The notes beneath the pieces were generated by a model, which saw only the letters and a list, made by a program, of their open reading frames with translations, did no database searches and had not been told where the DNA came from. Shown here one piece after another: positions 1 through 12,548 of a DNA stretch of 25,164 nucleotides. The DNA is from Lingula anatina (Eukaryota; Brachiopoda; Lingulata; Lingulida; Lingulidae): assembly GCF_001039355.2 (NCBI RefSeq), contig NW_019773951.1, forward strand, positions 1-25,164. The letters run 5' to 3'. The position numbers and the translations under genes are program-made. Positions within the stretch are counted from its first letter, which is position 1. Every line of letters starts with the position of its first letter.

Positions 1-3000
1 TTAGGGTACTACTGATCTATGTATTTCATCCAGACTTTTCATAAATATATCCAAGTGACCTTTTAATATTGAACAGACCCGCAGGGGGTCTACAAAACAG
101 TCCAAACTAATATGGGGGGAATTTATCATCAACACCCACACCCTCAAAACATCAGAAATCCAACAGAATAAAATAAATAAATAAATAGATAAAAAATAAA
201 TAAATGAATGAATAAATAATTTTCCACAAGGCCCTAAACAAAGCTACATTTAAGCAGGTACAAAATAAATCTTAACTGCAAATCTTAACTGGGTGTCAGG
301 CAAACCGCATGCACCATGTGACAACTGATATACTGACATTATTCTGGAAGTTTGAGAACAACAGTTTAGGAAAGCTAATTGGTTTCAGTTATCAGCGGGA
401 ACATAACACCATTGTAATCTAGGTACCCTCTTGGTCAAAAAGGTTGTCCTATCTCTATTTCCACATATCTTTGTTTACAAATAACCACGTACTTCAAAGC
501 TGTAAACAATTTTAGATTTTATTTTTTAAAATGCCGTCTAAGAACACCGCATTGCATACAATTTACACAAATTTAAATCATGGTATCTCTCAAAGCGGAT
601 GTTATACATCGATTTCCTCAGCGGTGAAAATTTTGTCTTGGTGTTACCACTCGCACAAAGAGAAAAAAAAAATCCTGTCGCACGGATGCCAGGCGCTTCA
701 ATACACGGCAGTCGTAACCAAACACGGACACACGCCTTAGGTGCTATAGGACCCAGGTACTTTTGGTCACCGTGGGATAACCGAGTTATAAATACTCGTC
801 CACTGCAATTAATTAAAAACGCTTTAAAATTTAAGTCCCCAAGGAAAACAGGCATATTGTATAATGACATTAAAAGTACCAGGTATAACACGAGTCGTCT
901 ACTGTACCTGCATGTGCATGCAGCACGCGAAGAAGTACCCAATTATTTTTCGAGGTTGGGCCACGATTTCCAGACAATTTCCGAATTTTAGATGAGTAGT
1001 CCCGAGCACTACGTCACAGAGCATAAACAATATTGTTATGTGTTATACAATATCGAGGCTGCGCCTAGAAAAAAATTACCCCCTTCTATGTCACGACTCG
1101 TGCTCTAAATAGCACTAATTTCAGTGGCAAAGAAAGAGTTCCTTATTCTTTTGTTACTGTGTCCTTTCATAGCAGGACAGGACACTCAACATCGGTGTTG
1201 CTATTGCGCTGAATTCGTCTTGGTTAAAAGACCTTAGTCGCAAATTACAGGTAAATAAGGTTGTAGCTTAGAGTCATTTTATGGCGTGTTGTCCATAGTT
1301 TCTGTACTCAGTCGTGTCGCACGGGGTTATGCATTCACTGGAATGTAAAATATTATTAGCAAAGAAGACTTTTGATTTAAAAGGAGAACCACCTTTTGTC
1401 GGTCTCGATCGTCCGTATACGCACTCAGACCCCAATAGCAATATAACTCTTATTTGTTCTGTAAAGCCACAGTTTTTGTGCTAAGGGCATCATCAAATAT
1501 CCTCCGACAACAGAACTTTATGTTGATATAAAATACTCTTTACTCAAAACAGCACTTGTTAAAAGTGCCTTAAAGGACGGCCAGGCCATGAAAAGTTCGT
1601 CTCACGCCCACACGACGATGTATATTGTACACAAAGTATAGGTACCACAAGCAAGGTGAACTAGAAACTGGCCAAGAAGATCGTGACTTGATCACAATGG
1701 ACGTTTCATATACCGGTTCTTAAATACACAAAACATTGCGCATAAATAGCCGTCTCAAATTAACGGATACTTTACCGTATGGGCATGTTATGGAGTTACG
1801 TGTGTGGATTACGGCTTCAGTTGAGCCTGGGTCGGTCGTATCTTAGCCGTGGCAGCAATGGCGACACCGAAGATGGGATGTGCAGTGCGTCACGTGACCC
1901 CCCTTTAGGTTCAGTGATAGCTTCCCTCAGGAAAGAAATTGAGAAAAAGTGAAAAGGTTCAAATCATTGCGATTTTGCCTCCCTGTACCCAAAATCATTA
2001 CAGTAGAGTTGTCCAGGTCTACTGTTTAAGCACTTTTAGCAAAAGGTTAATTTATCATTCCCCCACCCCCACCACAATTAACAAAATGTAAGATCCTAGA
2101 GTGGGCAGGGGTCTATTTCACTAGTTTGTAGTAGCTTTGGGGTTAGAAATCCCGTTCTACAAAGGCCTAAAGCTTACCGGTGTGCACTTCACAAAAGGAA
2201 GTCTTAACCGTTGTTTAACTGCACACCTTGAGCAAACTGTTATTACACTGGTATTAAGACCGATATACACAAACCGCGTATGCATGGTGACGGTAGTTAA
2301 CGTGGGTACGTCAAATACTTTTACAATACCTGTACTGTGGGGCAGTCATTCTTAAAGGCTCTGAGCCCACTACTGTAAAATCGGCTTGACGAAATCAGCC
2401 GTCTAAATCTAGCAGGCTTTAAGTTTAGCTAACGAGTGAAATGAACCCATGTAGGCCTACTATAAAGCACATTGTATCATGTGGGCATAGTTATGTAGGT
2501 GTCACATAAAAGGGGGCGACACTAGCAGGTTTTAATTTTTCTTCTGTGTTTGTGTATAGAAAGCGGCAAAAACCTAACTTAGCATGACAAGGGCGCATAA
2601 TGAATAAATTAAGCTGTGAAATCGATGGAGTTTTTAAAATGCCGTGATGGAAATAATTATTATGGTTGTAGTTACCAGCATGAAGTGCGACAGAACTGGC
2701 AATTCTTTATGTTGAAATATATGACTATTTTCGAGACAAATTTATTTTTTATTCATCTATAATTTGGCTCAAGCGATTTGATATAAGGTTAAATGATGCT
2801 TGCGTATACAATGCACGTAATATTATACTCACAATGATAATATTCAATACAACTAATGCAAGGCACGGCTACAGTATATAAAGACATATTTCCGTTTGTC
2901 TGACTTTTAGATTTGGTGCAAATTACACTATCTAAGATTTGCAATGAATTTTACTACCGGGTATTACAATCGATCACCGATACAGTAAAACAGTCCCATT

Positions 3001-3500
3001 TCCCTGCTATTGTAGATTGGGTACAAATTATACAATTAATTATATAGCAGTTATATATTATCTAATAGCAGTAAGCATTTTCAACTAATATTTAAGTTTT
3101 TTTTTCAAATCATTATATGGAATCACTCATACTTCTCATTTTATGCGATTAAAGAATAAATTTGATAAAATATTTTAATTCTATTGTAGGCTATAATTCT
3201 CTTGAAGGCAAATCAATTACATCTAAACATTCTCTATACATCGAACAAACACAAATAAACAAACACATAAGTAAAATAAAGAAAAAATAAAGAAAAAATT
3301 CAGCAACTATGCCTTTATATAAAAAAGTAAACCCTATTTTAAACCAATGAACCAATAAACCAAGAACAATCTGATCTATATATTTACCATAAATTCTAAC
3401 ATCATTTAAAAAATTGGATACTTTGGGCTCCAAAAACGCTTTTAAAACATGTTTTTGTGAATGGCTCTGGAATATAGTTTACCATAATAATTTCGTGTAA
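1..3500. other. Flank downstream of the gene; no supported gene
   Basis: This is 3.5 kb of AT-rich sequence beyond the 3' end of the SRCR-Ly6 gene. It contains a few open stretches (531-991 on both strands, 2137-2355 plus, 3191-3433 minus) without recognisable domains or supporting splice context. An AAAT-type simple repeat lies at 164-222, and a palindromic GTCACGTGAC E-box occurs at 1889-1898. I see no RNA gene. Confidence 0.6.
164..222. repeat. AAAT/GAAT-type simple repeat
   Basis: Imperfect tetranucleotide run of AAAT with GAAT and GATA variants. It could be the tail of an old LINE, because a hairpin-like GACCcgcaggGGGTC-type sequence lies about 80 nt before it, but no LINE coding sequence is visible. 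Confidence 0.7.
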
Positions 3501-3527
3501 GTTTTAAAACTGCTAGATAATTAAATG

Positions 3528-3533
3528 TTTATT
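3528..3533 (-). terminator. Candidate polyadenylation signal AATAAA
   Basis: AATAAA on the minus strand lies 35 nt after the stop codon of the SRCR-Ly6 gene, within an AT-rich stretch. It is the first canonical hexamer downstream and would give a very short 3' UTR, with cleavage expected near 3505-3515. Other AT-rich hexamers exist further down, so a longer 3' UTR cannot be excluded. Confidence 0.5.
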
Positions 3534-3568
3534 ATTACATTAGGTTCTAAAGCGTGCGGTGAATGCCT

Positions 3569-3871
3569 TTAATTCCAAGCAAAGATAAAGAACAAAAGCA
3601 CGTAGAACACGTTAGACCAATCACTTTGGGAACTGGATCCTCTATTGGTGGGGGTTTTGCTGGTTTGGGACGTATCCAGTGTACCGCTGTTACAGTAATC
3701 ACTAGCACAGCACTTCCTGCAGACCCTACTGGTCCCAGTTCCTGTGCAGGTATTGCCCTGGAACTCTCGGCTGGTACAAAATGATCGGACTCTGCACCCA
3801 CGACTGTAGCTGTAGGCAATAGTGGAATAACCTAAACCGACAGCGTAACTGCGATACGCCGAGGCCGTGGT
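3569..3871 (-). CDS. Exon 14: Ly6/uPAR domain, C-terminal half, GPI-type tail and stop
   Basis: The acceptor is catatttttgcag; the exon is 303 nt including TAA at 3571-3569, and enters in phase 0. It encodes [17 protein letters not shown], then [14 protein letters not shown], the CCxxDxCN closing signature of the Ly6/uPAR fold. With exon 13 the domain has 12 cysteines. After it come about 25 Ser/Thr-rich residues and then [14 protein letters not shown] at the very end, a hydrophobic tail with no cytoplasmic residues, as expected for GPI attachment; small residues at GSSSQS could hold the attachment site. The tail is short, so a predictor might score it weakly. Overlapping open frames here are shadows. 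Confidence 0.86.
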   Translation of the reverse strand, partial: TTASAYRSYAVGLGYSTIAYSYSRGCRVRSFCTSREFQGNTCTGTGTSRVCRKCCASDYCNSGTLDTSQTSKTPTNRGSSSQSDWSNVFYVLLFFIFAWN

Positions 3872-6800
3872 CTGCAAAAATATGTTTATCCATATGATAA
3901 CAACAAAACATTATTATTAGAATAACATAAAATAATCATTACAATCAATGATGTCCAATGTATTAACAGAGCTTCCTCTAGGTCTCATCCAAATAGTATT
4001 AAACTTGAAGCTGGTGAAATAAGAAAATTTAAATTGGTGCATTCACTGGCCATTGTTAAATTTAGACTGCCATGCTATTCGACTATTAGACATAATGCTT
4101 GTCCCTGCGACTAAATATTTGACAAATATTGTGAGAAGAAGAAGAAAAAGAAAGAAGAAGAAATATAATTTTAAAACGGCGATAACAATGTTTGCATAAA
4201 ATATTACTTTGACGTCAAGAAGAGAACAAACCTGAAGAGGTGTATAGCCTTTAGTAGACTAAATCTGTGCAGAAAGTATTTTATCTTAATTTGTAGTTAA
4301 TGCATTATGAGGATACTGCTGCTGAACCCGACTGCTACAGGTTAAAATTATAAACTTGTTCATTTCAGACACACGTCGTTATGGTTGGCGCAAAAATGTT
4401 TTATGTTCAAATCTGCGCTAGTGTGCGTTATCGCAAGTGTTTGCTTCAGCCCCCGTCACACTTATTCGGAATCAGCAGGAATCAAGCAAAACCAGTCGGA
4501 ATGACTAAGTTAAAAAATTCGTACTACAATCTGGAAGAAATTTCAATTGACCTTGTAAGAATGCGGTTGGAATACTCAGAATGCGCTTGAATCCGCCTGG
4601 AATGATTCGTGGTCATTTCGGCTGTATTCTCTCTTACATGCAGCTCGAATGTAGTTGGAAAGCTAGGAATATCAATAATGCTGTCAGAATGTAGTCAGGA
4701 TATTTAGAATACACTTCGAAGACCGTACGAGTGTAGTTCGATTGCTGGCTGAAATAGGATCGAGATGCATTCGAGTTGCATTCTGGCTCATTCTAGCAGG
4801 GTTTGAAGTGTCTTGCCATTTCAATTCTCCTTCGAATGTGATCAGAATGTTTCGAATGCTATCGGAATGCCGTGAAGATATTTAGAATACAGTCATAGTG
4901 CAGTTAGAATACTATTCAAATGCCTTTCGATAATTTTCCACATGAAATGTACTTTGAAAGATTTTAACATGAGCAAAACATTCTGGCCGCCCACAAGAAT
5001 GGAAAAATATATCTGGATTGCACTTGAAATTTTTAGAATGCTCTTTGAATATCCAGAAACGCACAAAGCATTGCTTTCCGACGACATTCTTGCTCATTCC
5101 GCCTCTAGTGTGACGGGGGTATTGCTTTTGTGTGTACATGAGTGTTAAATCGCGTGTGTGAGAGTGAGTGACCGTGTGCTTGCGCTGCACTCGTGTGTGT
5201 GCGCTTGCAAATGGGAGAAAGAGACTCACGTGGCACACGTATCCATAAGAACATGTGATGTAGGTGTTGAAAAACGGGCTTTGTGATTTGCCACACGAGG
5301 AGGTACCTGAGCAAGTGTAACATCTAGGTCCTCTCTGAAACTAAATATAATTTGGTTACGTGTTCACTAAAAGTTAATTTATTCAGTAGACTGAGATATA
5401 AAATCTATATCTTACCAGTCAATCACATTTCTACCCTCTGGTGATATGTGAATGTAAACAGACGGCATCCTGTCTTTGTTGGCAAAATTTCAGTTCGTTT
5501 AAAAGTAACTGCCAATATAATAAATTTATTCAAACTAGTACTAGAATAATATTCGAATATTCTAATTGCATATTAAACCTTAATATATACATACATATAT
5601 ATGCAAGTTAACAGACAGCAAATTAAATATATTCTGAGGGAAAATGAACGAAAAAAATGAAAGCAATAAATACGACTTACTGCAACGGTGGTTTTTGTGG
5701 CCCCTGTGTGCGGTGTGGTGGTGGTTGTACTTGTTGGAGTAACACCCGCTGGTGAGAAGATAGACGACAAATATCAATTATTAAATTTCCATATTCAACT
5801 GTTCAAACCGTTTTGAAATATGCCATAATGAGATTAAACGCATCTCTCTCAAGAATTTCCTGAAAGGAGATATTGGTCCACAGACATGCTGTTGTATAGA
5901 CAGACGAATTCCAAAAACAGATGAGAGGCAGATGGAAACAGCCTGGTCGACCAACAAAAAGACATACGTGTATACTCACGTAAGTATCCCTGGCAATAGA
6001 CGCCAGCGTCATCATACCCATCTCGACGACACATATAACTCGTGGTTACCGCAATTCCATCGTGAGTGCAGTCTGTAAGGTTGCTCTCTGTTCCCAGACA
6101 ACCAACATTTTGCAGCCAAAACCCCCCACTCCCTTTGGGGTTCCAACCTGAAATGTCAAAACAAGAAATGTTGAGACTAAAAAGCTATAATTTTCAAAAG
6201 AAACCAATAATGTGTTCCTTCTTGTGAGGTACAATGTCTTCTTTATTCACATCTCACTTTTAACTCAATCAATTGGGGTTATCTCCATACGCTCATACTC
6301 ATCTACCTTGACGTCTCAGCCTGGTAAAGTTCTCGTTTGTCATAAAATAACGTACATGTAGGCAAAGTACTTGAAAACCAACATAAAAATATCTCAAATG
6401 CATGTTTTATTTGTTTATTGGTCCTGCAAATGCACCTACCTTTATGAATTTAAACAGATAAAAGCCCACAAATGGATCAACCTGATGTCGAAATGACCTT
6501 CTTATATATCCGTAGGTGAAATTTAACTGGATTTTTGTTTTTTTGTTAAGTGGGTTATTAAAACAAAACAGACTTGGTAGAAAACATCGAATTAAAGAGA
6601 AAAGGGTTATCTCCTGCCTTACTTGTCGCGGCTCTAACATATCCGTTATACCCCAACTGTCGGCAGACAACTGCAGCGTCGTTGCTTCCCCATCCATTGT
6701 CACAGATACGCCTCCATACTCCAGCAAACTTGATCTCCACACGACCGCTGTTGTAGCCGTTACCGTCCATCAGACGAAGCTGGCCATCGTCAGCTAGAAA

Positions 6801-9458
6801 TGTAAAAGTGTCAGACTTGATTGCAATTTATATCTTACACAAAAGCTTAATTATCAAAACCTTTTTTGAATTGAAACACATGTAGACATCGAAATACAAT
6901 TAATTAATTGTATTTCGATGTCTACATCGAACATCGGTCTACATGTGTTTCAATTAATTAATTGTATTTCGATGTCTACATGTGTTTCAATTCAAAAAAG
7001 GTTTTGATAATTAAGCTTTTGTGTAAGATATGAATTGCAATCAAGTAGCCTCAAAGGTATTACACATTCTTAAGGAACATACGTATAGATTTGGAGAAAT
7101 TGCTCTAAAACCTGGGTTACATACCCTAAGTGTCAGGGCACAGTGAAAGCTACATTGTTAAAAATCTTGTGATGGGATAGCTTTTACTAGCCCTGAGGAA
7201 CAGCGACAGCATACAATTTCCGTCAATTAAAAATAACTGCTCTGCTGTGAATCTGCAGTTGAATGTGATTAAACAAAAATAAAACAGATTTCTAAAAGAA
7301 AAAAAAAAAATATATATCCAATGATTTTTTGTATTTTTTGCTTTTTAAAGAACATTTGCGCCTGAAGATATCTACAAACACAATACACGTAATAGCATAA
7401 AAGTGGTCAATAAGACTCATCATAGAAAAGCTCTTGCTAAGTTGCGATGTTCAAAATCAATCACTCACGATTGAAAAGGAAAGACACCTTGAATTAAACC
7501 CAAATATGCAAGCGTGTATTAGTTGTGATGTGGATGAGGTTGAAACAGAAAACCACTTCCTTCTAGAGTGCTCGTTTTTATAATGGTTTGAGAGAAGAGT
7601 GGTTACCAAACATACAGAGTAGAAAAAATGTCAGACAAATTTTTTATAGAAATCATGTCTACAGTTGATGCAACACTTATCCGCAGAGTAGCTGCTCCTC
7701 TAGTTCATGCGGACAATAAGAGAAACTTGGTTTGAGAGATTTAAACATGAAAACAAGAGTGCATTTCAAAATAGTTAAAGCTACTTACCTAGACATATGT
7801 ATTTCTGTGTATGATGTCCTATTGTTTGTCTCATTACATATTAATTGTTGGCTTATGTTTCTGTTTTACCATTGCACCATGTTATTATTTTGTATTACTA
7901 GCAGTCATGAGAGGTTTGTTACACTTGTATAATAATTTTGTTTTTTGTCATGGTACATTTGTTGATACATGTGATTATCTTAATATAAATTATAAAATTG
8001 TAATATGAGCCGGTGGCCTTAATTACTAGAATAAATAATAATCAATAGAAAATGGCACTTAAACAAAAATGGAAACATCTTTTTGGACCACGCTGTATAT
8101 ATGCCAATTTAACTCTGATGTACAGTACTAATCCGCGTCCTAGAACATTGATATTCGCAACATTTATTTTGACATATATGACATGCAAGCGCAAGATTTA
8201 TTGTGTAAACATATCAATATGCTCTCTGTACGCTGCTTATACGTTCTTTTTGATATGCTGGATAAGACCGATTTCTTACGTTGAAAATTGTGGGAATAAT
8301 TGGTTTGACATACGTTACTTAGGCGGACCTCTGGACTCAGTAGTGTGACAGAACTCCTAGCAAAATCCTGAATTTCGTGCAAGGCTTACAGTGCACTCAG
8401 AACAGCGGAATAACAGACCTGCGGGTCAAATATGTCGACCCACTAAAAAGCTTGCCGCTTGTTTCCCGATTAGACACTGGATAGATTCCCGGCCATATTT
8501 CAACTGCAGCTTTGCAAACCAGCTGTTCTGAATAAGCTCTTATACTCACGCGCTTCACAGGCAACTCCAGCGTCTGCGTCCGAATTTTCCCGGCAGTATG
8601 TTGAAATGGGGTAGCCTATCCATCCATGAGTGCAGGCATCCATTCTGCTTTCTGTACCGGCAGTTTAACTGGTCTGAAAATTTTCAATTGTATTTGATAT
8701 CTTAACAATCACGCTGTACTTGTATCCTAGGGCTACTTCCTTAAAAAAAAGCACAATAAGAATCATAAGAATCATAAGAACATTAAAAATATTAATAATG
8801 ATAAATAATAATAATAATAATAAAATTGAATTAAAAAGTTTTATTTGTCAATTAATTGCAAATAAGCATCTCATCAAAATGTTACATTGTTTTAGATTAT
8901 ACAATCGACCTAAAAATTGATGAAAATTGCGATTTTAAATAAATACCAATATGAATGGCTAATGCACTAGCAACGTGTTCGATTTTTTTTAACTCTTTGC
9001 AATGAAAGAAATAAAATGGGAATTACTTTGAGATTTATAAATGTGGGGTCAAATTTAATTTTCAAAACACATGCGAATGGAATTTTTCATAGTTTCTCAC
9101 AAAATTTGCATGACTGGTTAAATGAAATTTAACCTCGCATTCATGAATGTCGCTGAAATCATCATATAATTCCTTTCCTTGAAAAAAAAAAAAAATTAAG
9201 GAATGGTGGGTGCATTGTCCAACAATGTGGTTCACCCTATCACCGTAGCTCATGTGGATATTTTATAATTGTTCAAAATAAAGTTCTTCCGACTTTTTTT
9301 TTGGTTTTCGAATGTATTCAATTTCACAAAACACACGACAAATTTATAACATGCCATTTTTTACAATATCATAATACCATGTATATTCAACGTTTCTCAC
9401 TAAACAACATGGCCAGAGATTGTATTCCAGACACGTCTGCAACTCTGATACAAAAATA

Positions 9459-9534
<76 letters not shown>

Positions 9535-11182
9535 TAATAAACCTTGGAGAATAACGCCCCTGACCACAATAAAGTATTGAGCGTTTGTTTTAATAAAAAA
9601 ATCTCCAGAATAAAAACAGTGAAGCGAACTCATAATCAGCAGGAGAGACAGACAGACAGACAGACAGACAGAAAGACATACTACCCACTACCAGGGTGAG
9701 TGATAGATTTTTTTTACAGATATTCACAGATATGTATCTAGCTAGATAGATGGTCATTTAGGGCTGAACTCACCCTGGTGAGGAATCCCATGTGGAAACA
9801 AATCTCTGTGCGCGCGCCAAAGGCTTTGCACTTGCTCTGCATGAGCTGAGCTTCACAACGATGTGATAACCGCTTGTTAAGCAAGCAGTCTAAGGCTTTT
9901 TTTATCTGTCACAGAAGAGCAAGTGATTGAAGTCAGAGTAATTAACTGTCTTGATTGCTGTCACGCAGACTTAGACTGGACCTGCTAAGTGGCAGTGCCT
10001 GAGCAGTTATGCAAACAATTATCAGCCATGTAATCAGCCTTGAGATTCCTCAACAGGGTGAGTTCAGCCCTAAATTACCATCTATTTAGCTAGAGACATA
10101 TCTGTGAATATCTGTAAAAAATATATCACTCGCCCTGGTAGAGGGTACAGACATACCAACAGACATAAACACAGAGAGACAGGTGAAGAGACGCTCAAAC
10201 AGACAAGAAACCAAAAAGGGTACACGGTCAGTAATACACAGAGTCACATAGGCAGGTTGGCCGATTGAAATGCACACACATACATACGGACGAACAGTAC
10301 CTAGAACCACCCTCGAAGTCCCTCTTGGTGTCCATCCTGTGAAGTACTGCAGTGTCCCGCTAAAGCCAAGCTGTCTACAAGCCACTTTGGCGTCATTCAG
10401 AGACCAACCGTATTTACACACTCTCCCCCAGCCTCCTGCGTAGAATATCTCAACTCGACCGAAATATTGGGAGGGACCGATCAGTCTGATTTCCCCGTCG
10501 TTGGCTATTGGGAATACAGAGCAAATAAACAGAAACAATGAGTAAGAACAGCACTGCACGAAGCATAGCCGTGTAACAAAAATTTTAGTCCCTGGAATGG
10601 GCGCCAGGGGTCTCATATATTAATGCAAGTTAGGTTATTCGGAGAATTGGAGGTTGGGTGAGACGAATATGTGACAAATGTCAACTCTAAAAGGTAATAA
10701 GGGACGTACTACTGTTCTTATCGGACTACCATTCCTGTCAGCCCTTTTTGGTACTTTTACATGCAAAGATTCTGTCTCCCTCACAGAGACAGTGTGATAT
10801 ATGAAGGTGAAAATTAAAACCAATATATACTCACGTCCTTTACACAGAACGCCGGCGTCCTCTGACGAAGACTTGGGGCAATAAGTTGAGCTTATTTTTC
10901 CAACGCCGTCATGGTGGCAATCAGCCAGGGTCGACTCAGAACCCTGACAATTCAAATTTTGTATCCAGAATTCACCTGATGTTTGAAAAGAATAGTTTTA
11001 AAATACATTTTGCCTTGGCTTAAGTCTGAAAAACAGCATATTAACTAAAAACAACATCCGGTTATTACACGATTGTCAGTAATCAAAGAAAGTCTAATCT
11101 TGTAAAATATCTGCAACCCGACATTAATTTCGTCTATTTCATGTAATAGGTACTATAATCAAAATAGTTTCTAATTAAAATT

Positions 11183-11228
<46 letters not shown>

Positions 11229-12509
11229 TACCTATAATAAATTTTTAGTACATGTATTTGTAAGTATTCTATATTTGTTAGAAGTGTTCAGAGCGAAATA
11301 TTTATTCACGGTCTTTAACTATTAAAGGAAGATATCGAAATATCCACGATTAAACTTTTCAGTTAAAGTATTTTATTTGTACACTCACTTGTCCCCCTAG
11401 GTGACGTATTAAATAATCGTGTGTGGGCTCCGGAGAATCCAAGCTGTTTACACGCCACGTCAGCACTAGTCTGGTCCCAGCCGTAGTCACAAACCCTTCC
11501 CCATCTCCCGGAATAGAAGATCTCCAAGCGACCTTCGTACGCATTTGATGTGTTAATAAGACGCAAGGCACCATCACCGTCTGAAAGCATTAATAAAACC
11601 CCGCTCAAATCAAACTTTCGAATCGAATATTTACTCTTTAAACTGCATCATTGTGCATGACGTGATCATACCATGTTTGAACGACTTTCGTTACCTTATG
11701 TGCCGTGTCAACCGACTTTCTGAACACTATGTGTGCATTAAACGTTTTAGGTAAAAACAAACATGCAAGTTTGAGAAACTTACAAAGTGCATGCATATGT
11801 TTTCATTTTTCCTTCCCATATTCATGACATCGATAGCTTTGGAATTGTACAGGGTTGGTTTTAAAAACACCTCTCGTATCCAATATAAATAATCAGGAAA
11901 GAGCAGATCATATCTTTAATATAAAATAATTCCATGAAGCATAGGGCACCATAACATTTAAAAAACGTGTTCTATAATGATAACGACTACCTTACATCTG
12001 ATACACAGGTAAGAAGGATAAAGGGATAATGCTTCAAAACATATACATGCAGTATGCAGATCGAAAACGGGTTCAGACGTACCAGCTGGATAAAAGCGAT
12101 CTGTCGTAATAATGGCGAGTGGGGGAAGCTTGAATTGCCACCTTTATGATTGGATATATCTAAATATGTGCGTATAAATCTCTGTGTGCGTGTGTGTTTG
12201 TGAGTCTCACCTCCATGGCATATTACCCCGGCGTCGTTGTAGTTATTTTGACGACAGTAGTCCGAATAAATGACGCCAACGCCAGCATGGGTACACTGGG
12301 TTATATTGGACTCTGTTCCTCCACAGTTTACATTATAAATCCAGTATTTACCTGAGTTAGAAAAAGAAAAACGTTTTCAAAGCAACACAAAATTGATGGG
12401 AATGTAGATAAACTATAAACGTTATTTGTTAATATATATAGTTGTTGCAACACTATATATGCTGTCTTCTTATCTAGTTTGAATTGATAGTATATCATAT
12501 GAACTAAAA

Positions 12510-12548
<39 letters not shown>

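Noticed and set aside
1-6. TTAGGG at the window start
   Set aside because: A single hexamer, not a telomeric array.
531-991. Overlapping open frames on both strands
   Set aside because: No recognised domain, no signal peptide, no splice context, and the two strands are equally open; likely chance.
1855-1908. Plus-strand start MATPKMGCAV after a good Kozak, near a palindromic E-box
   Set aside because: The frame closes after 16 codons and no convincing donor or downstream exon follows in this window.
3547-3819. Open frames overlapping exon 14 in other frames and on the plus strand
   Set aside because: Shadows of the real Ly6 exon, which has Cys spacing, acceptor and phase support.
4893-5238. 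Cys-containing minus-strand frames resembling the 15114-15311 plus-strand frame
   Set aside because: The resemblance comes from the GAAT-rich TIR element, not from a protein family.
8052-8348. 98-codon plus-strand frame with hydrophobic stretches
   Set aside because: It starts right after the LINE tail in an intron, has no domain, and composition matches AT-rich intron.
9387-9569. Frame with an IYIYIY run
   Set aside because: Translation of the AT microsatellite.
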